A DNA stretch of 64,000 nucleotides, from contig NZ_CABVGX010000019.1 of the NCBI RefSeq assembly GCF_902497625.1, forward strand, positions 1-64,000, given 5' to 3'. The position numbers and the translations under genes are program-made. This document shows positions 54,616 to 64,000 of the stretch, piece after piece. The notes beneath the pieces were generated by a model. The model saw only the letters and a program-made list of their open reading frames with translations. It did no database searches and was not told where the DNA came from. The first letter of the stretch is position 1, and each line of letters begins with the position of its first letter. The DNA is from Pseudomonas fluorescens (lineage in GTDB: Bacteria > Pseudomonadota > Gammaproteobacteria > Pseudomonadales > Pseudomonadaceae).

Positions 54616-55998
54616 GTGACCCAAAAGGCCTACGTTTTCGTACCCTCAGCGCCCGTCCCCATGGCAGAAGCGCGTTCCATGCACAATGACAAGGAAAGTC
54701 CCTACACCCTGACCCTGCTGGACGCTGACCTGAGCCTGCAGGTACTGCACTTCAGCGGTCAGGAAAAACTCAACCAGCCTTATCGATTCGAGATTGAGGT
54801 GATCGGCCTGGCCTCGGCCCTGGAACTTGAGCGCTTACCGCGTCAACCGGCGTATCTGCGTCTGGAAGGTGGATCGATCATTCATGGGATCGTACACAGC
54901 GCCACTCGTGAGCACCGCGGTCAGCACGGGGACAGCTACAAACTGGTGCTGGTGCCGCACCTGCAGCACCTCGACGGGATCCGTTGCCGCCGGGTCTTTC
55001 ATCAGCTCGATGTGCCGACGATTCTGCTCCAATTGCTGCAGGAAAATGCCCTGCCCGTCGGCAGCTACCGCTTTGAGCTACCCGCAGCGCGCTATCCGCA
55101 GCGGCCCTTTTGCATCCAGTTCGATGAAAGTGATCTGAGTTTTGTGCAAAGGCTTTGCGAAGAAGAAGGCATCCACTATCACTTCGAGCACCAGCGTGAC
55201 GGGCATGTGCTGGTCTTTGCCGATGACAGCACGAGCTTACCCCAGGAACCGCTGCTGATAGGGTTTTGCGCCAACGCTCCACACCCGGCAAACGCTCCAG
55301 TGATCAGCGAACTGTTCCAGCGCCACACCGCTGCGCCGGTCATGGCCCACCGCGCTGCAGATCATCATGATCGAGCGCAGTCGAGTCGACGGGCCCTCGA
55401 GCGCCTGCGCTGTGGGCATCGGCAGATCCAGGGGCAAAGCGAGCACAGCGCAATGCGCAGCGGCCGGATTGTGCAGATATCCGAGCATGCGATGGCGAAT
55501 TTCAATGATCAGTGGTTGCTGACCGAAGTCAGGCACCACGGGCAGCCGTCAGCACTGTTGACCGAGAACACCGCCGGAGCCGCCTGGGCGTACAAAAACA
55601 GGTTCACCGCTATTCCCTGGTCCACGGAGTTCCGCCCGCCGCTGACACAGCAAAGGCCCGCCATCCCGGGCTATCAGCCGGCGCGAGTGCTGGGACCCAT
55701 CGGCCAGCCTGCCTGTGTGGATGAGCAAGGACGGATCGCCGTCAGATTGTGGCCCGTCGGCGCGTGCGACGGGGATGAATCCTGCGGCATGTGGGTGCCC
55801 ATCGTCCTCACCGCGCAGATGGGTAACAGCGATAGTGCCAGACTGCCCGTCGGGGGTGCTCGGGTGTTCGTCAGTTTTCTCGACAGCGACCCCGACCGCC
55901 CGGTGTTATGCGCCATGGCGAGCGCACCGCCAACCCCCGCCGCACGGCGACCCGGCGGTGATGATCGTCTGTTGTTCGACTGGCTGATCAACCGCTAG
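54616..55998 (+). CDS. Short VgrG-like protein without the needle domain
   Basis: This protein of up to 460 residues has the VgrG gp27-like hub (YTLTLLDADLSLQVLHFSGQ, QFDESDLSFVQRLCEEEGIH) and the gp5-type OB fold (IAVRLWPVGACDGDESCGMW, GGARVFVSFLDSDPDRPVLC), then ends. Normal VgrGs continue with a beta-helix spike, which is missing. GTG at 54616, ATG at 54661 and ATG at 54679 are all possible starts; none has a strong ribosome site. No other type VI secretion genes lie in the window. It could be a tip adaptor, a phage-tail relic or a decaying gene. Confidence 0.75.
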   Translation: MTQKAYVFVPSAPVPMAEARSMHNDKESPYTLTLLDADLSLQVLHFSGQEKLNQPYRFEIEVIGLASALELERLPRQPAYLRLEGGSIIHGIVHSATREHRGQHGDSYKLVLVPHLQHLDGIRCRRVFHQLDVPTILLQLLQENALPVGSYRFELPAARYPQRPFCIQFDESDLSFVQRLCEEEGIHYHFEHQRDGHVLVFADDSTSLPQEPLLIGFCANAPHPANAPVISELFQRHTAAPVMAHRAADHHDRAQSSRRALERLRCGHRQIQGQSEHSAMRSGRIVQISEHAMANFNDQWLLTEVRHHGQPSALLTENTAGAAWAYKNRFTAIPWSTEFRPPLTQQRPAIPGYQPARVLGPIGQPACVDEQGRIAVRLWPVGACDGDESCGMWVPIVLTAQMGNSDSARLPVGGARVFVSFLDSDPDRPVLCAMASAPPTPAARRPGGDDRLLFDWLINR

Positions 55999-56270
55999 CC
56001 CTTATCGGCCTTCCCTGCCGCGACAGCAACTCTGGCCAGACGCACGTCCAGATGGCGCGGTTGACGCCCGTGGTCTTCGGTACGCTCCTTGCGGCGGATG
56101 GCGTTGCGCGCCATCAGCGAATCGATGCAGCGAATAGGCTCTGGCGCGAGCAGGCCCATAGCCCGTTGACCAGTGGCGAGCGCGTCCAGGCATTGTCCAG
56201 TCCCTGCACCATCGAGGCTGTGCTTCAGCAATCCGGCATAGGGCGACGGTTGATCGAACACCGGCAGCAT
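55995..56270 (-). CDS. Small hypothetical protein in the phosphonate-regulator operon
   Basis: This 91-residue basic protein starts MLPVFDQPSPYAGLLKHSLD. A perfect AGGAGG lies four bases before its ATG, and it begins nine bases after the stop of the LysR gene, so it is very likely translated with it. The C-terminal half is arginine-rich (RNAIRRKERTEDHGRQPRHL). I recognise no family. Its 3' end overlaps the convergent vgrG-like gene by four bases. Confidence 0.6.
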   Translation of the reverse strand: MLPVFDQPSPYAGLLKHSLDGAGTGQCLDALATGQRAMGLLAPEPIRCIDSLMARNAIRRKERTEDHGRQPRHLDVRLARVAVAAGKADKG

Positions 56271-56278
56271 TCGTCCTC

Positions 56279-57136
56279 CTACGGTGCCAAACCAATAAAC
56301 GCCTGAATCAAACGCAAATCCCGCCGCCGTTCCATACACCCCATCATGTGCCGGTTGACCAGGCCTTCGCCGATAATCGGCACCGCCACCACGCGCGGAT
56401 CGTGGCTGACTTCCAGCGATGACACCACGCCCACGCCCAGTTCTGCGGCGACCGCTTCCGTCACCGCTTCGCGGCTGTCCAGTTCCAGCAGCACCCGCGG
56501 GCTGACCTTGGCTTGCGCACACGCGTCATCGAAAGTGCGTCGGGTGATCGAACTCGGTTCACGCAACACCATGATCACCTGATCCAGTTCCTTGAGTTGC
56601 ACGCCCTTCGATTTCTGCGCCCAGGGATGACCGTCCGGCACCAGTGCGCAAATTCGCGATTCGCTCAATGCTTTCAAATGCAGGCCCTTGCGCGGCTCGA
56701 CTTCAGTCAGCACCGCGACGTCGGCATGCTCAGACAACAACGCCGCCAGAGTTTCCTGCGCATTGCCCAGACGCAGATTGACGGTGATCCCCGGATAGCG
56801 CGCACGCAAACTGGCCAGCATCGGCATCACCATGTGCGGCCCGTCTGCCGCCACTTCCAGGCGACCGGTCAGCAACTGCCGATTGGCCTCAAGCATCACC
56901 TGCGCCTCCTCGGCCAGGCCGAACATCGCGCGGGTGATCGCGGCGAGTTTGGTGCCCTCCTCCGTCAACTCGACCCGCCGCGCGGTGCGCCTCAGCAGAG
57001 TGATCTGGTAATGCTCTTCCAGGGCCTTGATGTGCCCGGTGACCGCCGGCTGACTGATGAACAGCCGCGCTGCGGCGCGGGTGAAACTGCCCTCGCGCGC
57101 CACGGCATCGAAGGCGCGCAGCTGAAACAGGTTCAT
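56279..57136 (-). CDS. LysR-family regulator of 2-aminoethylphosphonate use
   Basis: This 285-residue regulator has the N-terminal helix-turn-helix (AFDAVAREGSFTRAAARLFI, QPAVTGHIKALEEHYQITLL) and an effector domain (GRLEVAADGPHMVMPMLASL). It is divergent from phnW with 109 bp between starts, an arrangement in which such regulators activate phnWX in response to 2-aminoethylphosphonate. A small gene of unknown role follows in the same operon. Confidence 0.87.
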   Translation of the reverse strand: MNLFQLRAFDAVAREGSFTRAAARLFISQPAVTGHIKALEEHYQITLLRRTARRVELTEEGTKLAAITRAMFGLAEEAQVMLEANRQLLTGRLEVAADGPHMVMPMLASLRARYPGITVNLRLGNAQETLAALLSEHADVAVLTEVEPRKGLHLKALSESRICALVPDGHPWAQKSKGVQLKELDQVIMVLREPSSITRRTFDDACAQAKVSPRVLLELDSREAVTEAVAAELGVGVVSSLEVSHDPRVVAVPIIGEGLVNRHMMGCMERRRDLRLIQAFIGLAP

Positions 57137-57245
57137 GGATAACCCTCACTGATGGCTGGCATAACAACAAACAATTTGATTGATAGCTCGGCAAATTGCA
57201 ATTTAAGTCCCGTAGCTTCATCCCATCGATTGCGAGAACACGAGA

Positions 57246-58355
57246 ATGAGTACTGCCGAACCCATCCTGCTCACACCCGGCCCGTTGACCACATCGCACC
57301 GCACTCGCCAGGCGATGATGGTCGACTGGGGTTCATGGGATGACCGCTTCAATCAACTGACCGCCAGCCTCTGCGAACAATTGCTGGCGATCATCAACGG
57401 CGGCGTCAGTCACCACTGCGTACCGTTGCAGGGCAGCGGCACCTTCGCGGTCGAAGCGGCGATTGGCACTCTGGTGCCGCGCGACGGCAAAGTGCTGGTG
57501 CTGATCAACGGCGCCTACGGCAAGCGCCTGGCGAAAATCTGCGAAGTGCTCGGCCGCCCTTTGAGCACCTTTGAAACCGCTGAAGACGAACCGACCACCG
57601 CCGCCGACGTTGACCGTTTGCTGCATGCCGACACGAGCATCACTCACGTCGCACTGATTCACTGCGAAACCAGCACCGGCATACTCAACCCATTGCCGGA
57701 TATCGCGCAGGTCATCGCGCAACACGGCAAACGCTTGATCATCGACGCGATGAGCTCCTTTGGTGCACTGCCGGTGGATGCGCAGAAAGTGCCATTCGAT
57801 GCGCTGATCGCCGCCTCGGGCAAATGCCTGGAAGGCGTCCCGGGGATGGGTTTCGTCTTCGCTCGCAAAGAATCGCTGGCCAACGCCGCCGGCAACTCGC
57901 ATTCGCTGGCGATGGACCTTTACGACCAGCACACCTACATGATGAAAACCGGGCAATGGCGCTTCACGCCGCCCACTCATGTGGTCGCCGCACTGCACGA
58001 AGCGTTGCTGCAATACAACGAGAAAGGTGGCTTGCCGGCGCGTCATCAACGCTACGCCGCCAACTGCAAAGTACTGCTTGATGACATGGCCGAGCTGGGC
58101 ATTCGCAGCTTCCTGCCGGCCGCGATCCAGGCGCCAATCATCGTCACCTTCCATGCGCCAAAAGACCCGCGTTACCAGTTCAAGGAGTTCTACGAACGCG
58201 TCAAGGCCAAAGGTTTCATTCTGTACCCCGGCAAATTGACCCAGGTTGAAACCTTCCGCGTCGGCTGCATCGGTCACGTCAACCAGAGCGACATGCATGC
58301 AGCTGTGGCGGCAGTCGCTGAAGTGCTGCGCGAGATGGAAGTCATGGACACCTGA
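57246..58355 (+). CDS. phnW: 2-aminoethylphosphonate-pyruvate transaminase
   Basis: This 369-residue PLP enzyme moves the amino group of 2-aminoethylphosphonate to pyruvate, giving phosphonoacetaldehyde and alanine. Class-V aminotransferase motifs: [55 protein letters not shown], and the lysine of [18 protein letters not shown]. phnX follows 149 bp downstream on the same strand, separated by a repeat pair. Confidence 0.95.
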   Translation: MSTAEPILLTPGPLTTSHRTRQAMMVDWGSWDDRFNQLTASLCEQLLAIINGGVSHHCVPLQGSGTFAVEAAIGTLVPRDGKVLVLINGAYGKRLAKICEVLGRPLSTFETAEDEPTTAADVDRLLHADTSITHVALIHCETSTGILNPLPDIAQVIAQHGKRLIIDAMSSFGALPVDAQKVPFDALIAASGKCLEGVPGMGFVFARKESLANAAGNSHSLAMDLYDQHTYMMKTGQWRFTPPTHVVAALHEALLQYNEKGGLPARHQRYAANCKVLLDDMAELGIRSFLPAAIQAPIIVTFHAPKDPRYQFKEFYERVKAKGFILYPGKLTQVETFRVGCIGHVNQSDMHAAVAAVAEVLREMEVMDT

Positions 58356-58365
58356 TCTACAGCGC

Positions 58366-58463
58366 TTCCCCTGTGGGAGCGAGCCTGCTCGCGAAAGCGT
58401 CCAGACATTCAACATTGATGCCGTTTGATCCACCGCCTTCGCGAGCAGGCTCGCTCCCACCAA
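58366..58463. repeat. Inverted REP pair between phnW and phnX
   Basis: TGTGGGAGCGAGCCTGCTCG and the inverse CTTCGCGAGCAGGCTCGCTC flank a loop of about 40 bp inside the phnWX transcript. Confidence 0.85.
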
Positions 58464-58504
58464 GAGTCGCCTTCCAAAATAGCCAATAGAGGAATCTTCC
58501 AATC

Positions 58505-59332
58505 ATGAACTACACACACCCAACCAAACTCCAAGCCGCCATCCTCGACTGGGCCGGCACCGTGGTCGATTTCGGCTCGTTCGCGCCGACGCAGATCTTC
58601 GTCGAAGCCTTCGCTGAATTCGACGGCCAGGTATCCATAGAAGAAGCCCGTGGGCCGATGGGCATGGGCAAGTGGGATCACATCCGCACGCTGTGCGATC
58701 AGCCACAAGTGGCCGAGCGTTACCGCAAAGCCTTCGGTCGCACACCGACCGACGCAGACGTCACTGCGATCTACGAGCGTTTCATGCCACTGCAGATCGA
58801 GAAAATTGCCGAGCACTCGGCGCTGATTCCCGGCGCGCTGGAAACCATCGCCAATCTGCGCGCGCAAGGGATCAAAATCGGTTCCTGCTCGGGTTACCCG
58901 AAACAGGTCATGGACAAAGTGGTCGAGCTGGCCGCCACCAACGGCTACGTGGCCGACCACGTCGTGGCAACGGACGAAGTGCCGAACGGACGTCCATGGC
59001 CGGCGCAGGCACTGGCGAACGTGATTGCGCTGGGCATCGACGACGTGGCCGCGTGCGTGAAGATCGATGACACCGTGCCCGGCATCCTCGAAGGTCGTCG
59101 CGCCGGCATGTGGACCGTCGCTCTGATCTGCTCGGGCAATGCGCTGGGGCTGGACTATGAAGGCTATCGCGCGCTTGGCAGCGAAGAACTGGCCAGCGAG
59201 CGCAAGCGCATCCACGCCCTGTTCGAAGGCTCGCGTCCGCACTACATGATCGACACCATTACCGATCTGCCGGAAGTGATCGCCGACATCAATCAGCGAT
59301 TGGCAAAAGGCGAAATGCCGCAGACTGCATAA
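58505..59332 (+). CDS. phnX: Phosphonoacetaldehyde hydrolase (phosphonatase)
   Basis: This 275-residue HAD hydrolase cleaves the carbon-phosphorus bond of phosphonoacetaldehyde to acetaldehyde and phosphate. Motifs: [20 protein letters not shown] (the Asp nucleophile), [13 protein letters not shown] with the lysine that forms the Schiff base, [12 protein letters not shown] and [25 protein letters not shown] precedes the start. It works with PhnW to use 2-aminoethylphosphonate as nitrogen and phosphorus source. Confidence 0.95.
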   Translation: MNYTHPTKLQAAILDWAGTVVDFGSFAPTQIFVEAFAEFDGQVSIEEARGPMGMGKWDHIRTLCDQPQVAERYRKAFGRTPTDADVTAIYERFMPLQIEKIAEHSALIPGALETIANLRAQGIKIGSCSGYPKQVMDKVVELAATNGYVADHVVATDEVPNGRPWPAQALANVIALGIDDVAACVKIDDTVPGILEGRRAGMWTVALICSGNALGLDYEGYRALGSEELASERKRIHALFEGSRPHYMIDTITDLPEVIADINQRLAKGEMPQTA

Positions 59333-59343
59333 ATTCCGTCCAT

Positions 59344-59380
59344 AAAAAAGCCGTAGCGAGGGAATGCTACGGCATTTTTT
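59344..59380 (+). terminator. Terminator of phnWX
   Basis: AAAAAAGCCGTAGC / GCTACGGC with a T-run, 12 bp after the phnX stop. Confidence 0.9.
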
Positions 59381-59459
59381 AACAGGAACGGGAATAACGA
59401 CACTAAACCAGCGATTATTGCGTTACAGACATATCAGCGTGTCTTCAACCAAACACAGT

Positions 59460-60218
59460 TTATTCCCAATTTATCTGATCACCGCTGGCATCAAACATTG
59501 AGCCGTCCGAATATTTTACACGGCCGTCGGGGTACTTTTCAGTACCATCTTTCCAAACCAGATGACCGTCTGGATATTCAATCGTTTCATCTGGCCATAC
59601 AATCCGACCGTCTGGATACTCAACCCTTCCATCCGTGTGCTGAATAATACCGTCCGGGCGTTTCACCGAATTTTCATCGGCACTGATCAGGCTTCCGTCG
59701 GCCAAGGAAGTTGTTCCGTCTCCGTTTTTAATACTGCCCAAGGTGTTCAGCAAATTATAAAGGGCAACCGGATCGAGGGTGATGTTGAGCGTTGGCCACT
59801 GCAATTGAGGCCGAACAGGCGCCACTGGCTTTTCGGGCTTTGGCCGATTCCCTCTCGGCAAGCCAGACTTGCCCGGTGATTTACCGCGCTCAGGCTGCTT
59901 CGGTGGGGTCGGTGCTTTCGATCGAGTCGGTTTCTTCAAAGGAGTCGGCCGCTTCGGTGAAGTCGGCTTCAGGGATGGACTGCCGGTTACAGGAGGATTT
60001 TTCGTGGGTTTCTTCATTGGTTGTTTAGTCGGTGACTGTATAGTCATAAGTTGCTTTGCAGCACCGGCATACAGTTTGTAATCCTTTATCATTTTCATAC
60101 TTATAAGCGCCATACCAGCTCGTACAAATGTTCGAGCTCTAACAGCTTGTCCCCATGACAAACTTACAACCAAACAATAATCAGATTTTTTAAACAGGTA
60201 AAATTTCTCCGAATACAA
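59460..60218 (-). CDS. Unknown protein with proline/lysine linker and YPDG repeats
   Basis: This protein of up to 252 residues is AT-richer than its neighbours. Residues 60-130 are a low-complexity Lys/Pro/Thr linker (SPKRPTPLKKPTRSKAPTPP). The C-terminal part repeats short strands ending in x-D-G: PDGIIQHTDGRVEYPDGRIV, EYPDGHLVWKDGTEKYPDGR, resembling the solvent-exposed beta-sheet of TCP10/CPAP G-box repeats. The N-terminal 45 residues are partly hydrophobic. The 5' end is open: TTG at 60218 or ATG at 60113. No function is recognised; foreign origin is likely. Confidence 0.6.
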   Translation of the reverse strand: MYSEKFYLFKKSDYCLVVSLSWGQAVRARTFVRAGMALISMKMIKDYKLYAGAAKQLMTIQSPTKQPMKKPTKNPPVTGSPSLKPTSPKRPTPLKKPTRSKAPTPPKQPERGKSPGKSGLPRGNRPKPEKPVAPVRPQLQWPTLNITLDPVALYNLLNTLGSIKNGDGTTSLADGSLISADENSVKRPDGIIQHTDGRVEYPDGRIVWPDETIEYPDGHLVWKDGTEKYPDGRVKYSDGSMFDASGDQINWE

Positions 60219-60308
60219 AACATAAACAACATATGATTACACTTGCACGTTAGAACCATCACCGGAGACAAACATCTAAACATGTCCGTTGCGGGGAAAA
60301 CTTTTTGC

Positions 60309-61238
60309 TCACCCGGCTAACACTGATGGAAAACCCCGTCGCCCCTGCAAACCGCCGGTATGAACAAAGATCAGACGCGTACCCGTTGCGAACTTCCCGG
60401 CTTCAACCTGCTGCCTGAGCGCCAGCAGCGCTTTACCGGTGTACAACGGTTCAAGCGCGATGCCGCTGGTCCGTTCAGCCTGATCAATGAATTCGAGTAA
60501 CAGCGGATCGATTTTGGCGAAACCACCAAGGCTGGCCTCCAGCAACTTATAGGCAGGTGCGTACAAACCCGCTGCTTGCACAATAGCATCGACACACTGC
60601 GCAACGCCGTGATCACCCGGTACAGCCAGCGCCCCGTATACCGGATGATCCCCCGCCTCTGCCAGTACCAATCCCGCCAGTGTCGTGCCGGTACCGCAGG
60701 CCAGCCACCAGCCGTCGTAGTCGTCCCAACCCAGACTCTTCAGCTGCTCGCCAACCATCGCCTTTAACTGCATGCAACCGCGCGCCCCGGGCAATCCTCC
60801 GCCACCTTCGGGAATGGGATGCAGGTCGGGGTATTGCGCCAGCCACGGCGTCCAGAAACCCGCTTCATGACGCGCGCGATAACCGCCGTAACCCAACCAG
60901 TGCAGTTGCATCCCGAATGCCTGCAAGTCCTGCACGGTGGGCGTTATCTGTGCATGCCCACGCAGCAGACCCACGGTGGTAAACCCGAAACGTTTGCCCG
61001 CCGCCGCCAGTGCATGAAGGTGATTGGAATGCGCGCCGCCCAGGCTGATGATGCCGTTGGCCCCGGCTAGGTCAGCGGCTTTGAGGTGTTCGATGAGCTT
61101 GAACCATTTGTTGCCGCTGATCAGCGGGTCAATCTGGTCCAGGCGCAGTATGGCCACCTCGATGCCTGATCGAGTCAGCCAATCGAGGTGAAGAGGTTGG
61201 AGGGGGGCTTTCGGTAGCCAACCGGAAGAGAAAAGCAT
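60309..61238 (-). CDS. PLP-dependent D-cysteine desulfhydrase/ACC deaminase family protein
   Basis: This 309-residue fold-II PLP enzyme shows DQIDPLISGNKWFKLIEHLK (PLP lysine in SGNKWFKL), GIISLGGAHSNHLHALAAAG, CGTGTTLAGLVLAE and LIFVHTGGLQGRRGF. The SGNK and HTGG motifs are shared by D-cysteine desulfhydrase and 1-aminocyclopropane-1-carboxylate deaminase; the selecting residues cannot be judged by eye. D-cysteine desulfhydrase is the more common annotation in pseudomonads. It stands alone beside a repeat array. Confidence 0.82.
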   Translation of the reverse strand: MLFSSGWLPKAPLQPLHLDWLTRSGIEVAILRLDQIDPLISGNKWFKLIEHLKAADLAGANGIISLGGAHSNHLHALAAAGKRFGFTTVGLLRGHAQITPTVQDLQAFGMQLHWLGYGGYRARHEAGFWTPWLAQYPDLHPIPEGGGGLPGARGCMQLKAMVGEQLKSLGWDDYDGWWLACGTGTTLAGLVLAEAGDHPVYGALAVPGDHGVAQCVDAIVQAAGLYAPAYKLLEASLGGFAKIDPLLLEFIDQAERTSGIALEPLYTGKALLALRQQVEAGKFATGTRLIFVHTGGLQGRRGFPSVLAG

Positions 61239-61288
61239 CAGCTCCGCGCATTCTGCAAAAAGCGAATTCTAACAGCCAGCACATCCTT

Positions 61289-61560
61289 GTAGCAGCTGGC
61301 GCAGCCTGCGTGCTCCTTGTGTAGCAGCCTGCGTGCTCCTTGTGTAGCAGCTGGCGAGCTCCTTATGTAGCAGCTGGCGCAGCCTGCGTCCGGTTCGAGC
61401 CGGACGCAGCAGTCTCACATTACTTACTGGGCGAAAGCCGGACGCAGGCTGCGCCAGCTGCTACATAAGGAGCACGCAGGCTGCGCCAGCTGCTACACAA
61501 GGAGCACGCAGGCTGCGCCAGCTGCTACACAAGCCGGACGCAGGCTGCGCCAGCTGCTAC
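61289..61560. repeat. Array of 32-bp-period inverted repeats
   Basis: The unit GTAGCAGCTGGCGCAGCCTG (then CGT) occurs forward at 61289, 61321 (shortened), 61344 (shortened) and 61367. Its inverse ACGCAGGCTGCGCCAGCTGC (then TAC) ends at 61464, 61496, 61528 and 61560. Adjacent units are spaced every 32 bp with a 9-bp ACAAGGAGC-type spacer. The two halves face each other and can form one giant imperfect hairpin between the PLP enzyme and fadH genes. Confidence 0.9.
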
Positions 61561-61576
61561 AAGGGTTTGCCTGATG

Positions 61577-63637
<2,061 letters not shown>

Positions 63638-63825
63638 TCACGGAAAAGGTGTGGGCACTCTGCGGCGCCCCTCTGTCATGCGCACAGCCTAGGGGCATGG
63701 CTGCGGTGGCTCAATGACCGTAACTGACAACTTATTGATCCAAATGCGCAGCAACCCTTGGCAAGCGCAGGTAGGGGCCCTACCCTAGTCACCGAATCCT
63801 GTAGACGGCCGTTGACTGTTTCCCC

Positions 63826-64000
63826 ATGCGCAAACTTCTGTACCTGACATTTTCCATGGCATTGATTGCCGCCCTGACGACCTACGCAATGTGGGCCGCG
63901 GATCGCCCGGCGGGTCATTATCTCTCCGACCTGCGCATCGACCTCGCCGTCGATCAGGGCACGCCCGCCGATCGTGGCAACCTGTTGGGCGTTCAGCCCG
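63826..64000 (+). CDS. N-terminus of an exported protein, cut by the window end
   Basis: Only 58 residues are present. They begin MRKLLYLTFSMALIAALTTY with a signal peptide or membrane anchor, then a soluble part (AADRPAGHYLSDLRIDLAVD). The region before it is the divergent leader of fadH. I do not recognise the family from this fragment. Confidence 0.6.
   Translation, partial: MRKLLYLTFSMALIAALTTYAMWAADRPAGHYLSDLRIDLAVDQGTPADRGNLLGVQP

Noticed and set aside
54616..56270. Type VI secretion cluster
   Set aside because: Only one short VgrG is present; no tss genes, PAAR, effector or immunity gene could be found around it.
61289..61560. Possible CRISPR array (regular 32-bp period)
   Set aside because: Spacers are only 9 bp and nearly identical, units occur in both orientations, and no cas genes are nearby.

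Overview
The window reads as chromosomal DNA of a Pseudomonas of the fluorescens group. Evidence: high GC and dense coding on both strands; the lipoprotein OprI; CrcY-like and PrrF small RNAs; the ohr/ohrR, earP/efp, liu, phnWX and fadH loci; and many copies of the GGGAGCGAGCCTGCTCGCGA-type palindromic repeat between genes. I see no rRNA or tRNA genes, no insertion sequence, no CRISPR array and no prophage. About 63 protein genes, two small RNAs and many repeat hairpins are supported.

Layout. 0-10 kb: cold-shock-type RNA helicase deaD, a crotonase, a spermidine-synthase-like protein, a type II DAHP synthase, an AlkX/YcaQ-type DNA glycosylase, a DUF1127 mini-protein and two LysR regulators around a TauE/SafE transporter. 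10-13 kb: ohrR-ohr (organic hydroperoxide defence) and earP-efp (rhamnosylated elongation factor P). 13-19.5 kb: a Gre-like factor, cysB, a stress protein, a 5'-nucleotidase, a ketopantoate-reductase-like enzyme, a thioredoxin-like protein facing a PilZ-like protein, and a type I DAHP synthase. 19.5-30.4 kb: cell-envelope genes (oprI, an L,D-transpeptidase, tesA with its ABC pair, an MltF-like lytic transglycosylase), plus greB, DoxX and tatD.

30-43 kb is acyl-CoA and leucine catabolism. It holds an acyl-CoA dehydrogenase with a LysR regulator, liuR-liuE, a CrcY-like RNA behind a sigma-54 promoter, an acyl-CoA synthetase and liuABCD. LiuR-type palindromes stand before both liuR and liuA, and a Crc/Hfq A-rich motif lies in the acyl-CoA synthetase leader. 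43-47.5 kb: an S24-family repressor that has lost both catalytic residues, a DUF3077 gene, a PrrF RNA with a Fur box, an M14 carboxypeptidase, and a divergent HxlR regulator/MFS pair.

47.6-50.6 kb is the most coherent possible new system. A membrane-anchored catalase-like peroxidase plus cytochrome b561 operon and an ECF sigma/anti-sigma operon diverge from two promoters of identical form (GGAATAA-N14-CGTCT). 50.7-56.3 kb is accessory: a ZapE-like ATPase, an LRR-kinase fusion, an 18/19-bp tandem array, a YebC-like protein, a needle-less VgrG and a small unknown gene. 56.3-64 kb: phosphonate use (LysR, phnW, phnX), an AT-rich protein with YPDG repeats, a PLP enzyme, a 32-bp-period palindromic array, fadH, and the start of an exported protein cut by the window edge.
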